Part shown: piece after piece, positions 36,751-51,426 of the stretch
Layout of the letters: each line of letters begins with the position of its first letter
Numbering within the stretch: position 1 is the stretch's first letter
Notes under the pieces: model-generated
Told to the model about the DNA's origin: nothing
The model's database searches: none
The model's input: only the letters and a program-made list of their open reading frames with translations
NCBI GenBank assembly: GCA_029379385.1
Contig: CM055609.1
Span: 5,394,001 to 5,458,000, forward strand
Direction of reading: 5' to 3'
DNA: 64,000 bases
Origin: Quillaja saponaria
Lineage: Eukaryota > Streptophyta > Magnoliopsida > Fabales > Quillajaceae
Program-made: the position numbers and the translations under genes

Positions 36751-39653
36751 TTACTGGTTGGAATCAATCATTCACATTTTATTACCTTCTGTCTCATATT
36801 TGTACTCTCTTAATTTCCTTCAAATTTTATTTTGAAATTTCTTCCTTTTATATTTCTCATATGATTCATTGTACAGGCCAATATGGATTCTATCATAATT
36901 ACTAAGAATCAAATATAACAAAAAATTTGTTATGAATAACCTTGTTGTATGACAATTATTCCTGCTAAAAGTTTTAATTGTTTTTTTTTTTGGTAGGAGA
37001 TTATTCAATTTATTAAATTAGCTTTTTGATGTGTACTTGAATTAGACCATTTATTAAGGTCATCTATATTTAAAATGTTACCCCAATAGTTTAGTCTGGT
37101 GATTAAGAAGATGTGCTCTCTTCATTGACTTTCTGAGTTTGAATCTCCTTAGAGCAAATTATAAGAGTAAAATAAATTTCTTAATCAGGCATGGTTGACC
37201 TATTTTTTACCAGATTGAAAAAGTGATTAGTCAAGTTGTATATAAGTTGGCACATACATATTGACTACTTAACTAAAAACATAAAAATATTTATTTATTT
37301 TTGCATTTAGTATAAAGATTAACAATAATTTGAAGATTATTCAATGAGTTATCACTTTTAGAATATAGAATAATTTAATTTTAAATAATTACATTTGTTG
37401 TATTTTAAGAAATAATACCCTTAAAATATTCGTCACATAAACTCTTACGTACACATTAAAAAAAAATATATATCTTTATATGAGAAGATGACTAAAGGCT
37501 GTATATTGTAGTAAAATACGTTAGGGAGAGGTTGCATTAGGAGATAAGAACACGTGTTAGTCACTCTCATCTCTTATCTATCCATTCTGATGAACTGGAA
37601 GTCTGAAACATGCTTTAAATTAACAACTAATTAATAGAGAAAAATAAATTAAATGTATAAGAAAAGTTCACAATTGTAGGTTTACATATATAATTCATAA
37701 AATACCCATGAAAATATAAGTTCTGTGGGAAAACTTCATATCTATGAAACAATAAAATTATTGTATACATGCGACTAGGTCATCAATAACACCAGTTAGA
37801 AATGAATTTTAAGCATATACAAAATTAACAAATGAATAAATATATATAAAAAATTGAAGAGTTTTTAATTTAATTGATTAAGAGATTTTAAATTTGAATT
37901 TTCAGTGTGATATAATTTTTTTATTTATTATTTTTGAAAATATTTTCACTAAATATATGACATGTTGACTACTAAATTGAGATTGTGCAGATTGATATAT
38001 GTTAACGACGGATTTGTCTGAGTTGGAGACTTGGCGATGTGGTCTCCTCAATGATTTATTCTACACTCATTATTCAGTAGACCTACAGAGATAATTATAG
38101 AGATCTATAAGTACTTCGAAGTTCAAGTCAGTATATAAATATATAAGGAAAAATTATAAAAATAAGTATAGAGATAATGAGTTTTTAGAGAGAGTGATTA
38201 AAAATGTGAAGGTTTGTATTTATAAGACCTTTGTTGGACCTAGGCTTATTGGACTTGAATTAATATTTATATTAACAATATATATTAAAAATAAAATGGG
38301 GAGACCTCATGGAAACATTACCATTGGAGAATAATAACAATTAATTGTATTGATAGGATAGAACGTTAAATGCAATAACATTATTTTTGTTACTCAAATA
38401 CTAAACAATCGCATTAAATGCAATATATTTTTAAATGTATATATCACTTTAACCTTTAATTATTGGATCTTGATGGCTTACCATTGGTTGTCAATTTTTA
38501 TTGTCATTGCCATTTTCCAGCTAAAAATTGTACTACTATCTAATGATTATATGAAGGTGAAGTCTCCAAAGCTCACTTGTTTTTTAGGGTATTTAGTACC
38601 CAATCTATGTGAACTATCACCTATATGTTTGTTTAATTTACAAGATTAAACAAACATAATTGTATGTGAGACATTTGCTCAATTATTTGAGTTTTCTCTT
38701 GACAGACGTTTCTTCTTTTCTTCAAAATAGGGTACCTTTCTTCTTAGCTTAGCAACACTCATGTATTGGCAATTGGCAAAAGAATACCATTATTTTTAGA
38801 CATTGTTAATTGCGTAAATATGAAATATGCCACTAAGGCCAACCTTCCATAAATAAATCACATACTATATAATATACCAAGAAACAATAGTGAGATTAAG
38901 CTCATCTAATATGGATTTGATCTCTATAAATAAAAAATAATAATTACTTTTTTGTAAGAGAAAGTTTTGTATCATTTTCTGAATCGTTTTGATCTGCATT
39001 CATCTAACATGGACACACAAATATTTTCAATGTAAAGTACAAGAACATTTTTTCTTCAAAAGGAGTTGGTATTGGTGGGACAGTCACAGTTGAACAAGCG
39101 TGCGTGTTTGACCCACTTGTCTGCTTTGATTCTTAATTCTCACTGCTTTCAATTCTTTCTTTTTCACTTTCTTATGAATCTCATTTTCTCATGAGAACTC
39201 ATAATTCGCAAATATTCATGTAAAATAAACCAAAATTGAAAAACACAGAATAGTAAAACAAAAGGGAAATAGAAGGGGAAGAAATTTCTTTACAAGGGGG
39301 TCTGCAATATTGACTATGCTCTCCAAGACTCTTCAGCTTTGCAACGACTTTGCAAAAATTGAAGCTTGAAGTCTTTGCTCCCATTACTTGCCTGCATTTC
39401 TTTCCACCCAAAGCAATACCCATCACCAATTTCATTCCCAGAGTCCAAATTGAAGAAATACCCTGAATTTGATTTCCCATTATTTTCAAGTCTACCTTGG
39501 TTTTCATATAGTCAACGAGGCCTAAGATCCTTTGGAATTCGATGGAGTTATTAGGAAGCTACTAGCCTCAAAGGGTCTATCTATCAGTTAAGGAAATTGG
39601 TTTCCCCATGTATGATTTGTTATGAATCTTGTGTAATTTCAAGAGAAAAGAAG
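36751..39653. other. Divergent spacer between laccase and BAK1-like genes
   Basis: This holds the minus-strand laccase promoter at the left and the plus-strand BAK1-like promoter and leader at the right. No coding gene is supported; the minus-strand frames at 36820-37008 and 39199-39507 and the plus-strand frame at 39366-39554 are not protein-like. A possible tRNA-derived SINE remnant lies at 37083-37170. Confidence 0.55.
37083..37170 (+). mobile_element. Possible tRNA-derived SINE remnant
   Basis: A stretch with an A-box-like tagtctggtgattaag and, about 40 bp later, a B-box-like gagtttgaatctcc resembles the pol III promoter of plant SINEs. No target duplication or clear 3' tail was found, so this is only a candidate. 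Confidence 0.35.
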
Positions 39654-42600
39654 ATGAGGAAGCGAGTATTTTCATTCTTCTATACTTCGGCTTTTCTTTG
39701 GGTGTTTTGGGTATCGGATTTGGTTAAGGTCACAGGCAATACGGAAGGTGCGTAGTGACTCTTTTGACTTTACTATATGGAGTTTTAATTGTTATGGTAT
39801 ATTCTAAAAGATGATTGCTTTGATTGAAGAAATTAGCAGGGAAGTCAAAAAAAGTTTCTAGGTTGCTTGATTTTATAGAAGTGACAACATCCTGCTATGC
39901 TTTATGGCGCTAGTTTTTGGGCAGTCGATGAGTAACAGATTGAGAAAATAAGCAACGTTAAAGGTGGTTGTGTGGTAACACAATGAATGATAGGATAAGA
40001 AATGAAGATATTTGGTCTAAGGTAGGCGCAGCTCCTAGAGGAGAGAATCTAATAAAGAATCCCATAAGATGGTTTGGACATGTGCATTGTAGGATGTCAG
40101 TGCTCCTATACGAAAATGTTAGAAAATTCAGGTTGGTATAACAAAGAAGACTAGAGGAAGACCAAAAACTACGTGGGTAGGAGTGGTTAGAAAAGACATG
40201 AGTATAAAAGATTTAGAAGTTAGAACAAAACTTATCTATGAACATGCGGAAAGGAATTTATGTAGAGGATACCATCTAATTTGCAAGGATCTTTGTAGCT
40301 AACCCCAGTGGTTTGTGATTAAGGCTTGTTGTTGTCACTAGTCTTCATGTTAAAGCAGATTTTGCTAGTTCAACTAATTTTTCTCTTGAATAAAAATATC
40401 CTTGTGAATTGAATTTAAGTATTTACTATCTATCATTAGCTTGTGTTGTTTGTGGACTTTAAATTGGCAAAACAGAATTTATTCTTCTGATTGATCTTTC
40501 AGGGGAATTGTTTACTATCATACTTCTATAAGATAGTATTTAGAGTATTAGTTATCCAAGAAATCTGAAATTGTCAGCAAACTCTTCTTGGCTGACTCGA
40601 TGGTTTGTTTCCAATCTCTTAATCATCAAAACTTGGGCCTATGAATTGGAGCTCTTCACTGAATCTGACTTAAGGAACTCATTTTTACTGTTCCTGTACT
40701 TCGATACAATCTTCCTGCATACTGTAAAGTCGTTCCAACATTGATAGCCTGTCTGATTCTTTGGTTCTGGATAGTAATTATTTAAATCAACATTTCCTGG
40801 TTTAGAGGACGAATGTCAAGATTTTTACCTTAAATTAGAAGATCTATTTATCAACAACCATTTCTTTTTTATTTTCTTTTTCTTTTCTTCTTTATGATAA
40901 TTTGTTGTTAAGTATGCCATTACCTGATAGTCTCAATTGTGTACGACAGGTGATGCACTGAATGCATTGAAAACCAACTTACTTGATCCTAACAGTATTC
41001 TGCAAAGTTGGGATCCTACCCTTGTCAATCCCTGTACATGGTTTCATGTTACATGCAATAGTGATAATAGCGTGACAAGAGTGTAAGTTATATTTAACTC
41101 GCTAAAGTTATTTATTTAACTCGCTACCTGTAATTTTTGTATGCCCTGTATATGATGCAACTCTTTGTTATTCCCAGTGATCTTGGAAATGCAAACCTTT
41201 CTGGTCAACTGGTTCCACAACTTGGTCAGCTTCCAAATTTGCAGTACTTGTAAGTTGTGCTGCATATGATATGGTAGTTTGTATCTGCCTATGTTTATCA
41301 GTAAATCATGCTTTGGGCTTAATCAGTATTATCATTCCTGCTCTACATCATTTATACTAAAGACTAAATAATTTACTGTAGCAATTTGGAAATTTTAACT
41401 TGCACGTTTCTTTCATAGGATAAGGGTAAGACTTCATATTTTCTCCTAACATCATTTTATGTTATGAGCTACTAAATAAAAATGCTTAAATTTTGCATTT
41501 TTAACACGTGCATTGCTTTCCGAAGGCTAGAGCTTACTATCTGGTGCCATAGATGGTTGTATCCATTGTTGCACAAGTACTATTGAACTTCTGTGTATCC
41601 ATTGGTTACTTTTTGTTTTGCGTAGTTTTCATCCCATTCTCGTGTTAGATTGTAATCATTCTCGTATCCATTGTTGCACCATATTGGTTGTCTGTCATTA
41701 TTTATTATGTTGGTATTAACTTCCATTTTGTTTACATATTAAATAATTTAGATAATTTTCTTTTACCGTGACAGGGAACTTTATAGTAATAACATAAGTG
41801 GAAAAATTCCTGAGGAGCTTGGAAATTTGACAAACTTGGTGAGCTTGGATCTTTACTTGAACAGATTAACTGGTGGCATGCCGGTCACACTGGGCAACCT
41901 TAAAAAACTGCGTTTCCTGTATGGCATGCTTTCCTTAATCTTGAATGTTTAGTCTAATATATAATTTGCTCAGTCTTATGTCATTCTTTAATTTTTAAGT
42001 TTTCATATTTTTGGTTTGCACATATGAAACGCCTGTAGGTTTTATGGCCTGTGAGATGGCTAGTTTGATTGCAATAAAATGCATGTACCTTCCATGATAT
42101 CTGCAATATATGATAGATGTAACCTACACACTCCTAGATACAAGAATTGCTTGCAATTTATGTTTGGTGGTCTACAAGAATATAGGTAGCTCTCTTTTGT
42201 ATGTAAATACTGTTTATTACTAAAAAAAAGGTGTTTCAATAATTCTATCCAGCCGTAGATTCTGCTTTATACTTCATTGGATTTGAAACCATTTTCTGTC
42301 ACCACACACTTATTTTGGACAAAATAACTCTTTTTGGCTTCTTTTTGGTACTTTACATCTGGAATTTAGAGAGAATTCTTTAATAGAAATACAGCAGAAC
42401 TGATGTCAGGGTTTTCTCTTTTATTTATTCATTATTTAGGACGATAACTCCTTGTTTCAGTCTCTTTCTGAATAGAATTTATTTTTCTGTAAAGATTCTT
42501 CTTGAAAATAAGTTGTAGTTGACAGTAGCCTAAGTATGCTTGACTTGACAAAAGACAAAATTAGGACCTTTATTTTTCTTTGAAAGTACTGTATTTGAAA

Positions 42601-44470
42601 CTAACTTTGGAGTTGGCAAAGATAAGCATTACTTTAGCAGTAAAATATTAAATTGTTAAACTAGCATTGCAATTGGTTATGATGTTTCAATGTTGGCCAA
42701 CTCATTCTCCCCATCTATTAAGTTGAAGCTAATTGTCAATATCAAAGTGAACATCCATAAATAGGAAGTATGAAAGTTTACCGATTTAGGGGGTGAGAGA
42801 GAAAAAAAAAACTGCACCATGATATTCTGTGGTCCCTGAAGCAGTCAACATTTCAGTTAGTATTGTGCTATATGTAAGTTATATTCCTAAAAAGTTAGGC
42901 GCAAATTCCCTCCTCTCCCTGCAAACTTATTCCACAAGTGTGGGTAAACCTGCAGTTAAGGGGGGGATCCTTTTTCTTTTTCCTTTTCAGATTCATATTG
43001 CTTTGTAATAGCAGGTTAAGTTCTCAATTTCACCCATATGACTTTTGATACTTAAGCTGAATCGTGTGATGACAAATCGGTTATCCAATTTTTCTTCTTT
43101 AAAGAGCATTGTCCTTAGTAATTGACTATTCCATTTGAAATGTTGGTAACAACTAGCTGATGCCTGGTTGTGATGTGAGATCGACATGCATGATATTGAA
43201 CTAGTTTCAAATTGTTAGGATGGCAGCTGTTTCGAACTGAAATAGACTATTTCATCTATAATGGTCCTACACTAGCTCAAATAAATAATGGTCTCTACTC
43301 TCTACTTGTCTACACCAAAATGGCGTAAAGAAAGTTTGCTGATATTAGAAATATACTCTTCTTTTTTTTTTTGTTGCAATTATGGCCATGAGTTTATTTG
43401 GAATTACAAGCCAAGTTGCAAATGTATTAATAAAGGAATTCATAGTTTTGCTTTAGTCTGTCTGATTTGAATCTACTATACATTTATTATGTGTATTGAA
43501 TTTATAATTCTTTATCAATTATGTGTTCATTGTATTATCTTCAAAATAATTCTCTTCCTCTGTACAATAGGCGTCTTAACAACAACAGCTTGTCAGGAAC
43601 TATCCCCTTGTCTTTAACTGCAGTGGACTCTCTGCAAGTCCTGTGAGTGTTGCTTTTGGCTTCGAAATTTCATGCAAGCAATGTGTATATAAAGGGTCAA
43701 TTGTGCTAGCCTCTTACATATGTAACAAGCTTCCATTGATATTGTGAATGCAGTGATCTTTCACACAACCAACTAACCGGAGATATTCCAGTTAATGGTT
43801 CTTTTACACTATTTACTCCCATCAGGTTTGTTGGAAATACTTCTTTTTTCTCAATGGAACAATTCAAGGATGAGCTATGAAAGTTTTCTGATTGCTGTAT
43901 TGTACTTTTGCAGTTTTAAAGATAATCCATTGAATTCTCAGAAAGTTTCTCCACCTCCACCACTTACTCCAACACCACCGGCTTCTGCTTCAGGTTTATT
44001 AATGCCAATGTTTTGTGGTCAATAACAATTTCAATTGATAGTTAATGTATCGTGCCTTTTCCATGGAATTTTGGTTTCTTTTATTATGGCTGTTGCATTT
44101 TAACAACTGTCTCCTTTTCCTTGTGTATATATGTAAAGATAAGTGTTGGCATTGTTAGACATCCTAACTTTGGGAGTTGGTTAAAGGGTTTGGGGTGATG
44201 CCCACGAGTCTGTGAGAGATCATCCTTTGCTTTCTTTAATTTTTCTTTGATAAAAGGAAGGATGATATTATCAGTTTCCAGTAGTGACCAGTGAACTCTG
44301 GTCAATGATCTCCTCTATGCACAGGTTTATCAATTTTGGTTTTACCGCGTGCTTAAATTTATTTATTCCAGAGCTCATAGCTTCACAAAGCTCTCGGACA
44401 GACAGACCGAGATAGAGGGTTAAGTTAATGATAGTAATAGGTGCTCTCTTCCATCAGGATCAACTTCTTT

Positions 44471-44505
<35 letters not shown>

Positions 44506-47189
44506 TGTTAGTTAAGACTTAAAAGAGTAAGGATATTTGATACACCTGTTCCTGATCTACTATTAGCACAAGATTGTGGGACTAGCTGTAACAGAAGCTG
44601 AACTTGAGCAAATTTCTGGGATGGGCCAGAATGAAATTGTACTTATGTGTCAGACATTATAAAAATGTTCCTTAGATTTAATTCTTTGAAAATTTTAAAA
44701 TGTACGACTCATGATTGGATATGTTCGATAATATCATTACTTACAGAATAATATTACATTGTTGGTCTGTTTTGATAATTCTATTATTATGTGCTACAAG
44801 TACGGCTGCTTGATATTTTATTATTTGTCTGTTTTGGTAGTAAGCTAACACTATTTAAACTGTAAACTCTTATAGGTAATCGTGAAACTGGAGCTATTGC
44901 AGGAGGAGTTGCTGCTGGTGCTGCTCTGCTTTTTGCTGCCCCTGCAATTGCGCTTGTTTATTGGCGGCGAAGGAAACCACAGGATCACTTCTTTGATGTT
45001 CCTGGTAAGTTAAGAAATTGAAAGTTGTATGAATACTTGCTAATTGCTGTTTGCATACAATCATTTTTAGATTCTGAAGAATTTTATCTTTTAAATTTTT
45101 ATATATATAGCTGAAGAAGACCCTGAAGTTCATCTTGGTCAGCTAAAAAGGTTTTCACTGCGTGAGCTACAAGTTGCAACAGATTATTTTAGCAACAAAA
45201 ACATTCTGGGTAGAGGTGGATTTGGCAAGGTTTATAAAGGGCGTTTAGCTGATGGTTCATTGGTAGCAGTAAAAAGACTTAAAGAGGAGCGTACACAGGG
45301 TGGGGAGTTGCAATTTCAAACAGAAGTGGAAATGATCAGCATGGCTGTGCATCGTAATTTGCTTCGTCTACGTGGGTTTTGCATGACGCCAACAGAACGG
45401 TTGCTTGTCTATCCTTATATGGCTAATGGAAGTGTAGCATCATGTTTACGAGGTAATCTTGTTAGCCTCTAATTATTTTATTTAATCTTCTAATGAGCAT
45501 TAGTTAATTTGATTCCTTTTTCCCTTAACATATGTTTCATGTAAAAGCTTTCCTTTCTGGTATAAATTCTTGGTCTTGGTAGATAAGTTTGTAATTGAAT
45601 TTTCAGCATGAACTTATGTTCCTGTTTATTTTGAGGCATTCCTGAAATGACAACCCGGTGACCAAGAGAAAAGTATGCAAACATATAATTGGGTATTAGC
45701 AAGCATCTGTTTTCATTGAAAAATGTCAATGCTTGTCGGTATCCAAAGTGAATGTGTTTTTTATATGAACATCCATGCAGTTATTCTAATGTTTATGTGG
45801 TTTATAGATCGTCCTGATTCACAATCACCACTTGACTGGCCAATAAGGAAGCACATTGCATTGGGAGCAGCAAGGGGGCTTGCTTATTTGCATGATCATT
45901 GTGATCCTAAGATCATTCACCGTGATGTGAAAGCTGCAAATATATTGTTGGATGAGGAATTCGAAGCAGTTGTTGGAGATTTTGGTTTAGCAAAACTTAT
46001 GGATTACAAAGATACTCATGTTACCACAGCTGTACGTGGCACAATTGGGCACATAGCACCAGAGTACCTCTCAACTGGAAAGTCTTCAGAAAAGACTGAC
46101 GTTTTTGGATATGGTGTCATGCTTCTTGAACTAATTACTGGACAGAGGGCTTTTGATCTTGCACGACTGGCCAATGATGATGATGTCATGTTGCTTGATT
46201 GGGTAAGTATTTTTCTTTTTTTTCCGATTATATCACCATTCTGATAAATATCCTTGTGATGGTAAAACTATTTCACTCTGATTCCTTGCTGAATAAGTTG
46301 ATTCTTTTGGAATGTTGCTGCTTGAAATCTCTGCTTCAGCAATCAAAGGTTTTCCTCGTGCTAATTGAAGAAAATAAAGTCCTTCAATAGTATAGTTAAC
46401 TCTTTTATAGTTTAGGATTTTTTTTAATTTTTTTTTCTGCAATTTATTTTGTTGGTCTTCAATAATCTGAGGCGTTGAAGAAAGACGTGTCTAAGAGAAG
46501 GAGAAGGAGAGTATCCTCTTAAAAAACAATACTTTGTACAACAAAATACGAATCCAATTATTGGTGCCTATTAGCTTTTTTCCTTTTCAAAACATAGCCT
46601 ATTAGCTTTTTTCCTTTTCAAAACATAATTTGATAATTGTATTACTCTGAAAAGGATTTTTTTGGACGTGTGTATTCCACCAAATCTTTGTTCGCTTGAT
46701 CATTATCTGATTCCTTATCTAGCTACATTATTTTGAATTTTATGGGCATTTCTCTGTGTTGCATGAGTTATATGTGGTATTAGAGTAGTAGGTTTATATC
46801 CAAACTGCATACACATAAGCTGCCTTGTTTCCTATCTAACTTCTTGCTGTCTGATGTGGTCTTGGTTCCAGGTCAAAGGACTTTTGAAAGACAAGAAATT
46901 GGAATCACTGGTAGATGCTGATTTACAGGGTAATTATGTTGAAGAGGAGGTAGAGCAGCTAATTCAAGTGGCCTTACTATGCACACAAGGCTCACCCATG
47001 GAACGACCCAAGATGTCAGAGGTGGTCAGAATGCTTGAAGGTGATGGTTTGGCTGAAAAATGGGAGGAATGGCAGAAAGATGAGATTTATAGGCAAGAGT
47101 TTAACCACCACACCCACCACACAAATGCTGGATGGATTGTTGATTCAACTTCCAACATCGCTCCAGATGAACTGTCAGGTCCTAGATGA
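39654..47189 (+). CDS. BAK1: BAK1/SERK3-type LRR receptor kinase co-receptor
   Basis: A plasma-membrane co-receptor kinase that partners with ligand-binding LRR kinases in brassinosteroid and immune signalling (known for the family). Eleven exons: 39654-39747, 40950-41082, 41178-41249, 41775-41918, 43571-43642, 43754-43825, 43914-43993, 44876-45004, 45111-45452, 45808-46202 and 46872-47189. They give 616 aa, nearly the length of Arabidopsis BAK1, with the canonical SERK exon pattern of 72- and 144-bp LRR exons. Order: signal peptide, LRR N-cap with [10 protein letters not shown], five LRRs, a short Pro-rich SPP region ([12 protein letters not shown]), transmembrane segment, and kinase with [32 protein letters not shown] and GHIAPEY. 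The C-terminus ends SGPR as in SERKs. The SPP exon lacks the extra Cys pair seen in SERK1/2, which favours SERK3/BAK1. Intron 1 contains a LINE fragment. Confidence 0.95.
39893..40345 (+). mobile_element. 5'-truncated LINE (L1-type) 3' end
   Basis: In three frames with stops and shifts, this reads as the C-terminal end of a plant LINE reverse transcriptase polyprotein: [10 protein letters not shown], then [19 protein letters not shown] and [10 protein letters not shown]. It ends with an aggatctttgtagctaaccc stretch and a (GTT)n-like tail. It lies in intron 1 of the BAK1-like gene, in the sense orientation. The 3' end matches the 64-bp element in the xylosidase intron, so the two belong to one family. 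No clear target duplication was found. Confidence 0.85.
44472..44504 (+). repeat. 33-base poly-T tract in an intron
   Basis: A homopolymer T run in intron 7 of the BAK1-like gene. Its true length is hard to sequence and may vary. Confidence 0.9.
46566..46627 (+). repeat. 31-bp perfect tandem duplication in an intron
   Basis: A unit beginning gcctattagc and ending aaaacata occurs twice in intron 10 of the BAK1-like gene (46566-46596 and 46597-46627) with no difference seen. Confidence 0.9.
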
Positions 47190-50100
47190 TCATTTAAGAG
47201 TTTTATTCTGCTGCCTATTTGAGAACATTTCTATCTGGAAGTGATATACACCAAATTTGTGTATATAATTTTCTTTTTTCTTTCTCTTTTATTTTTTTGG
47301 TAGTTCTTCATTTTGTATGCTATATTTTAATATTCTGTTTCACCTGCTCTTAAAAGGGGAACAATGTTGTAACATACATAGGATTTGCAAACTGGCATTT
47401 TTGAAGTTGAAAGGGAAGAAGAGGAGGTAGTAAGCAGTTAAACTGTTACTTTTGCCAATTAGTGAAGATTACACACTGATATGGAAATAAAATATTACTA
47501 GTCTACTTCATTTCCTTTACAGTCTGTTTGGAATAATTGTAGAATTTATTTTAATTTAAGTATTTTTTTTTTCATATTTATTCTTAATTTTTTTAATTAA
47601 AATTAACATTAATCTATTAAAAATATAAAGACTGGAAAGTTTTCGTTGGTTATTGTGTCAATGTATGGTCTTCTATGCAAGTTACACTCAGGACATCCTG
47701 CAATTCTATAACTAGTTCATTGAACTTGATCAACCATGCACGTTTAGACAAGTCAAATGCTTTAACTTCTCCTGGGGAATAGGAAAACAGGGTGTAGCCT
47801 ATCAAGTTCGAAACCTAGAAAAAAAAAAATCATTTTATTAATAATTTGATTTTAAAAAACTAGAATTGTTTTTATTTTTGCTAAATTAATAAGATTTAGT
47901 TTATTTAAGTGACATTTATAATGGATGACTTTTTTCAAACGAGAAAAATAAACTTTGTTACAAGTTTCTGGGACAAAAAAGATGTGGTTTATCATAATTT
48001 CTTAATTGACTCAATTCTGGTTTATATTCTATTTTAATTTAATTAATCTCTTAATATTCAAGGGTGAAAGTAACATCAACTACAACCTATTTTATAATAA
48101 TTTTTATAAATTATCGACTTAGATACATAATCTTTTATTTAAATTATAATTGACTTAACTTTCGATCATTTAAATTAGTCATTAAATCTTAAAAATTAAC
48201 TAAAAAAATAAAAACTAAACTGCCCTCGTTATGAAAAAATTATGCTTTCTCCCTTTTATATATTTTTTTCTTATGAAATTAAACTCTTATTGATTTAATT
48301 TTAACATGCATAGACGGCATTTGAATCCTTCACAAATTTTACTTTCTTGACATAATATTTAAATTATTAATAAAATATTTTCTCAAAATTTATAAAAATT
48401 ATAAAAGTTATTATTTCAATTTGTATTTTGGTAATTGTAGTTTCATCAAAAATTTTATTTCTTATTATTGTATTATAACTGTTAATAGATATGTGAGAAT
48501 TGGATTTGTTAGAAAATGAAAAGATAAAAAAAAAACTTATAACAATGATAATTTAGTTTTTTTTTTTTAGGGTTAATTTATTAGATTTAATATCTAATTT
48601 AAATAGTTAAAAATTATTTATTAATTAATTCAAAATAATGAGTTATGTTCCCAATTTGATAATTCATGCATTTATTGCAAAATAAATAAATTGTGGTTGT
48701 TATAAATTAGAAGATGTCATATTTTCAAAATAAATTAGGGTGTGCAAAGAAACACTACTGTCTATATTCATTATCCATCAGAACTTACAAAGATATTAGG
48801 AAAAGAAAATGCAGTCACCATCTTCATTAATCCAGAACAGCCGTTTTTTCTCAATGAGATCCGGACTCCAAATACAAAAGTTTCAGGTGGAACAACCCAC
48901 TTCTAAAGAAGGTCACCATGCACGAAATAAAATACTCGATACATCTATTTAAAAAATTAAAATATTCCCATTATTTTTTGCCAGAAGATGTAAATCACGT
49001 TCAAGAACAATGTTCATATTGTAAATCACGATATCACCCACTTTCATCAATAACAATTTTTTGAAAGAAAATGCCTCCCTATGCACCAGTTGTGCATGAC
49101 ACAACGTCCCTTCACCCTCAACTCTAGGGTCATTGTATTTGTTTACGTTTGACTCAGTTTAATTTCAATGTAAATTCTCTTGGCTTGAGAGGTAGTTGCA
49201 ACTAAGCTGACTTTTTGAAAGTCAATAAAGGATGACTATTCAAAAATCAAAGAGGTGTTAGTTATTTACAACCAATGGCCAGGAGAACAAAAAGTTCAAT
49301 TATCTGAGCTTCAAGAAGTCATGGCAGCTAGCCTCAGTTAGTCCTAGGTTGCACAAGTTGTTCATGTCAGCCTCAAAACAGAGTCATCACAGAAAAAAAA
49401 TAAATAAAAAAATAAAAAATAAAAAATCAAAGGATGCTATTTAGTATTGCTACAACCTGGAAACTCTACAAGGGCCAATTGCTGCAGCCACAATGACCAA
49501 CTCTTAACACTCTATCTGCACTCCACCTTCAAAACTATGCCAGCTAACCTCAAGTTTTTAACATGGGATACTGGACAATATCCTTTCCCAATACATAAAT
49601 TCTAACAACCAAAATCACTATAAATCTCCAATTTGAGAATAAAACTAGTTGATATGTAAAACTAACCAAAGGACAAAATCACATAAACTAAAGCAACATG
49701 TTGATACTTTCACTGATCAAAGCATGTAACATACATAGAACAAGTTCCAAAAAATTTCGGTGGCAAAGATCAAACAAGCAGAAGGCTCAAAGTCCAGATT
49801 TAGTACAACTCAGGCAACAAAACAAATAAAAAACTATGCTACTATATAAATGAAATTCAGGCAATAAAGCAAAAGGCTCAAAAACCAGAGATATAAGCAA
49901 ATTATTCAGGACGAGAATTTGAAATTTAAAAATGAAAAAGTGACTGCCAGTTTTGAAAGAACAAGACAGTGCTCTACACTTAAAAAGAAATATTGACACT
50001 GGTTAAATCATATATCTCACAATGCTACTTTCTATATTCAAGAATCACATTTAATACTCCAAAAAAGAAAAACCACTAACTTCTTACATGAGTTCTTATC

Positions 50101-51426
50101 CCCAGTTGTCAGAAGACTTTTCTCTGATGTCTCCACCTAGAGCATGGTATTTATTCAATCAGCATGACAAACAGGTGTTGCAATATGGGGTCCTTGTAAT
50201 CAGAGGATATTCACAACACCACTGAAACTGTCCTTGAATAGGACCAAAAAAAATAAAAAATGATAATGCCTCACTGGTTAGTAACCTACAAATCTAGGAG
50301 CTATAAAGAAAACCTCATCCTGCAGAAATCATTTAACAAGCTCTTCAAGTCTTGCTATGATGTAAGCTATGAACTTGTGTATGCACCACGTCCTAATAGG
50401 GTGTGGAATCAATTTTGATAATTTCTTTAACGAACATTTCATACACTTAGAAAGCAGATTTACTCATTTGGTATTAACATTTTGATTAATTGCTATTCCC
50501 CTCTCACAGGAAAATCACAAAAAGATTTGTTCAATTACCGACTTTGTATACCTTAATCAACTAACTGAGCATCAACAAATCCAACCAGAACCAAAATATG
50601 TATTAGTAGAAGGTTGCTAACAAAACCTTACTTCATATCACACAAAAATAGAAGACATCAAACTCGAGATTAAAGACATATAGAGGAAAAAAGCTGATTG
50701 AAACCTCCTTCATTCATATCATTCGTTACTTATCAAACTCAAATCCTACTCCTAGTAACCAAGCAAAACGAAAAAAGATAATACCATTAATCACAAACTT
50801 AAACATCTCTGGAAGTTCCGCCAGAGGTCTCCGTTACCAAGTCAATATCAAATTGATTAGTTTTTAGTAATTTACCAAATAACATTTTCAATCAGAAAAA
50901 GGGTTTTGTGATATAAAACTAAAATTCAGAACATTAGTTATCATGAATTCTGTTAGAAGACCAAAAGTCTGAAAAACCATCGCAATAAGTAGCAATGGAT
51001 AAGCATTGATAAAGCAAAGAAATACAAACCATAGCAATTGAAGCAAGCTAGTACTAGAATTGAGCCAAACTCAATCAATAGTAAACCATAGATCCTTCAT
51101 TCAGATATTTCATCATTCTTTTCAATTAAAACAACCATACAAGCATAAACCATGAACCACACGAACAAGTGCACAAACATGTGCATCACAATCAAATGAA
51201 ATGGCACAAAAAAAAACGCAAGTATAATAAGAACACAGTACACATTAAGTAACTATTCATTCCGGTGAAAAGATTATAACTTACGCAGGCATATTGTAAC
51301 AAGATCTATAGTACAAACACTCAACTTTGCTTACTACATATCCTACACAGAATGCCGTTCAACTGCTACTGACTTACTATACAGTATACAGCAACCATTA
51401 CCTCCAACGCAAATCTTCACCATCAA
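47190..51426. other. Intergenic spacer between BAK1-like and hyccin genes
   Basis: This holds the 3' regions of two genes pointing at each other, with more than 4 kb of mostly AT-rich DNA. No gene is supported; the minus-strand frame at 49787-49999 shows no family features. A/T-simple sequence lies near 49388-49427. Confidence 0.55.
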
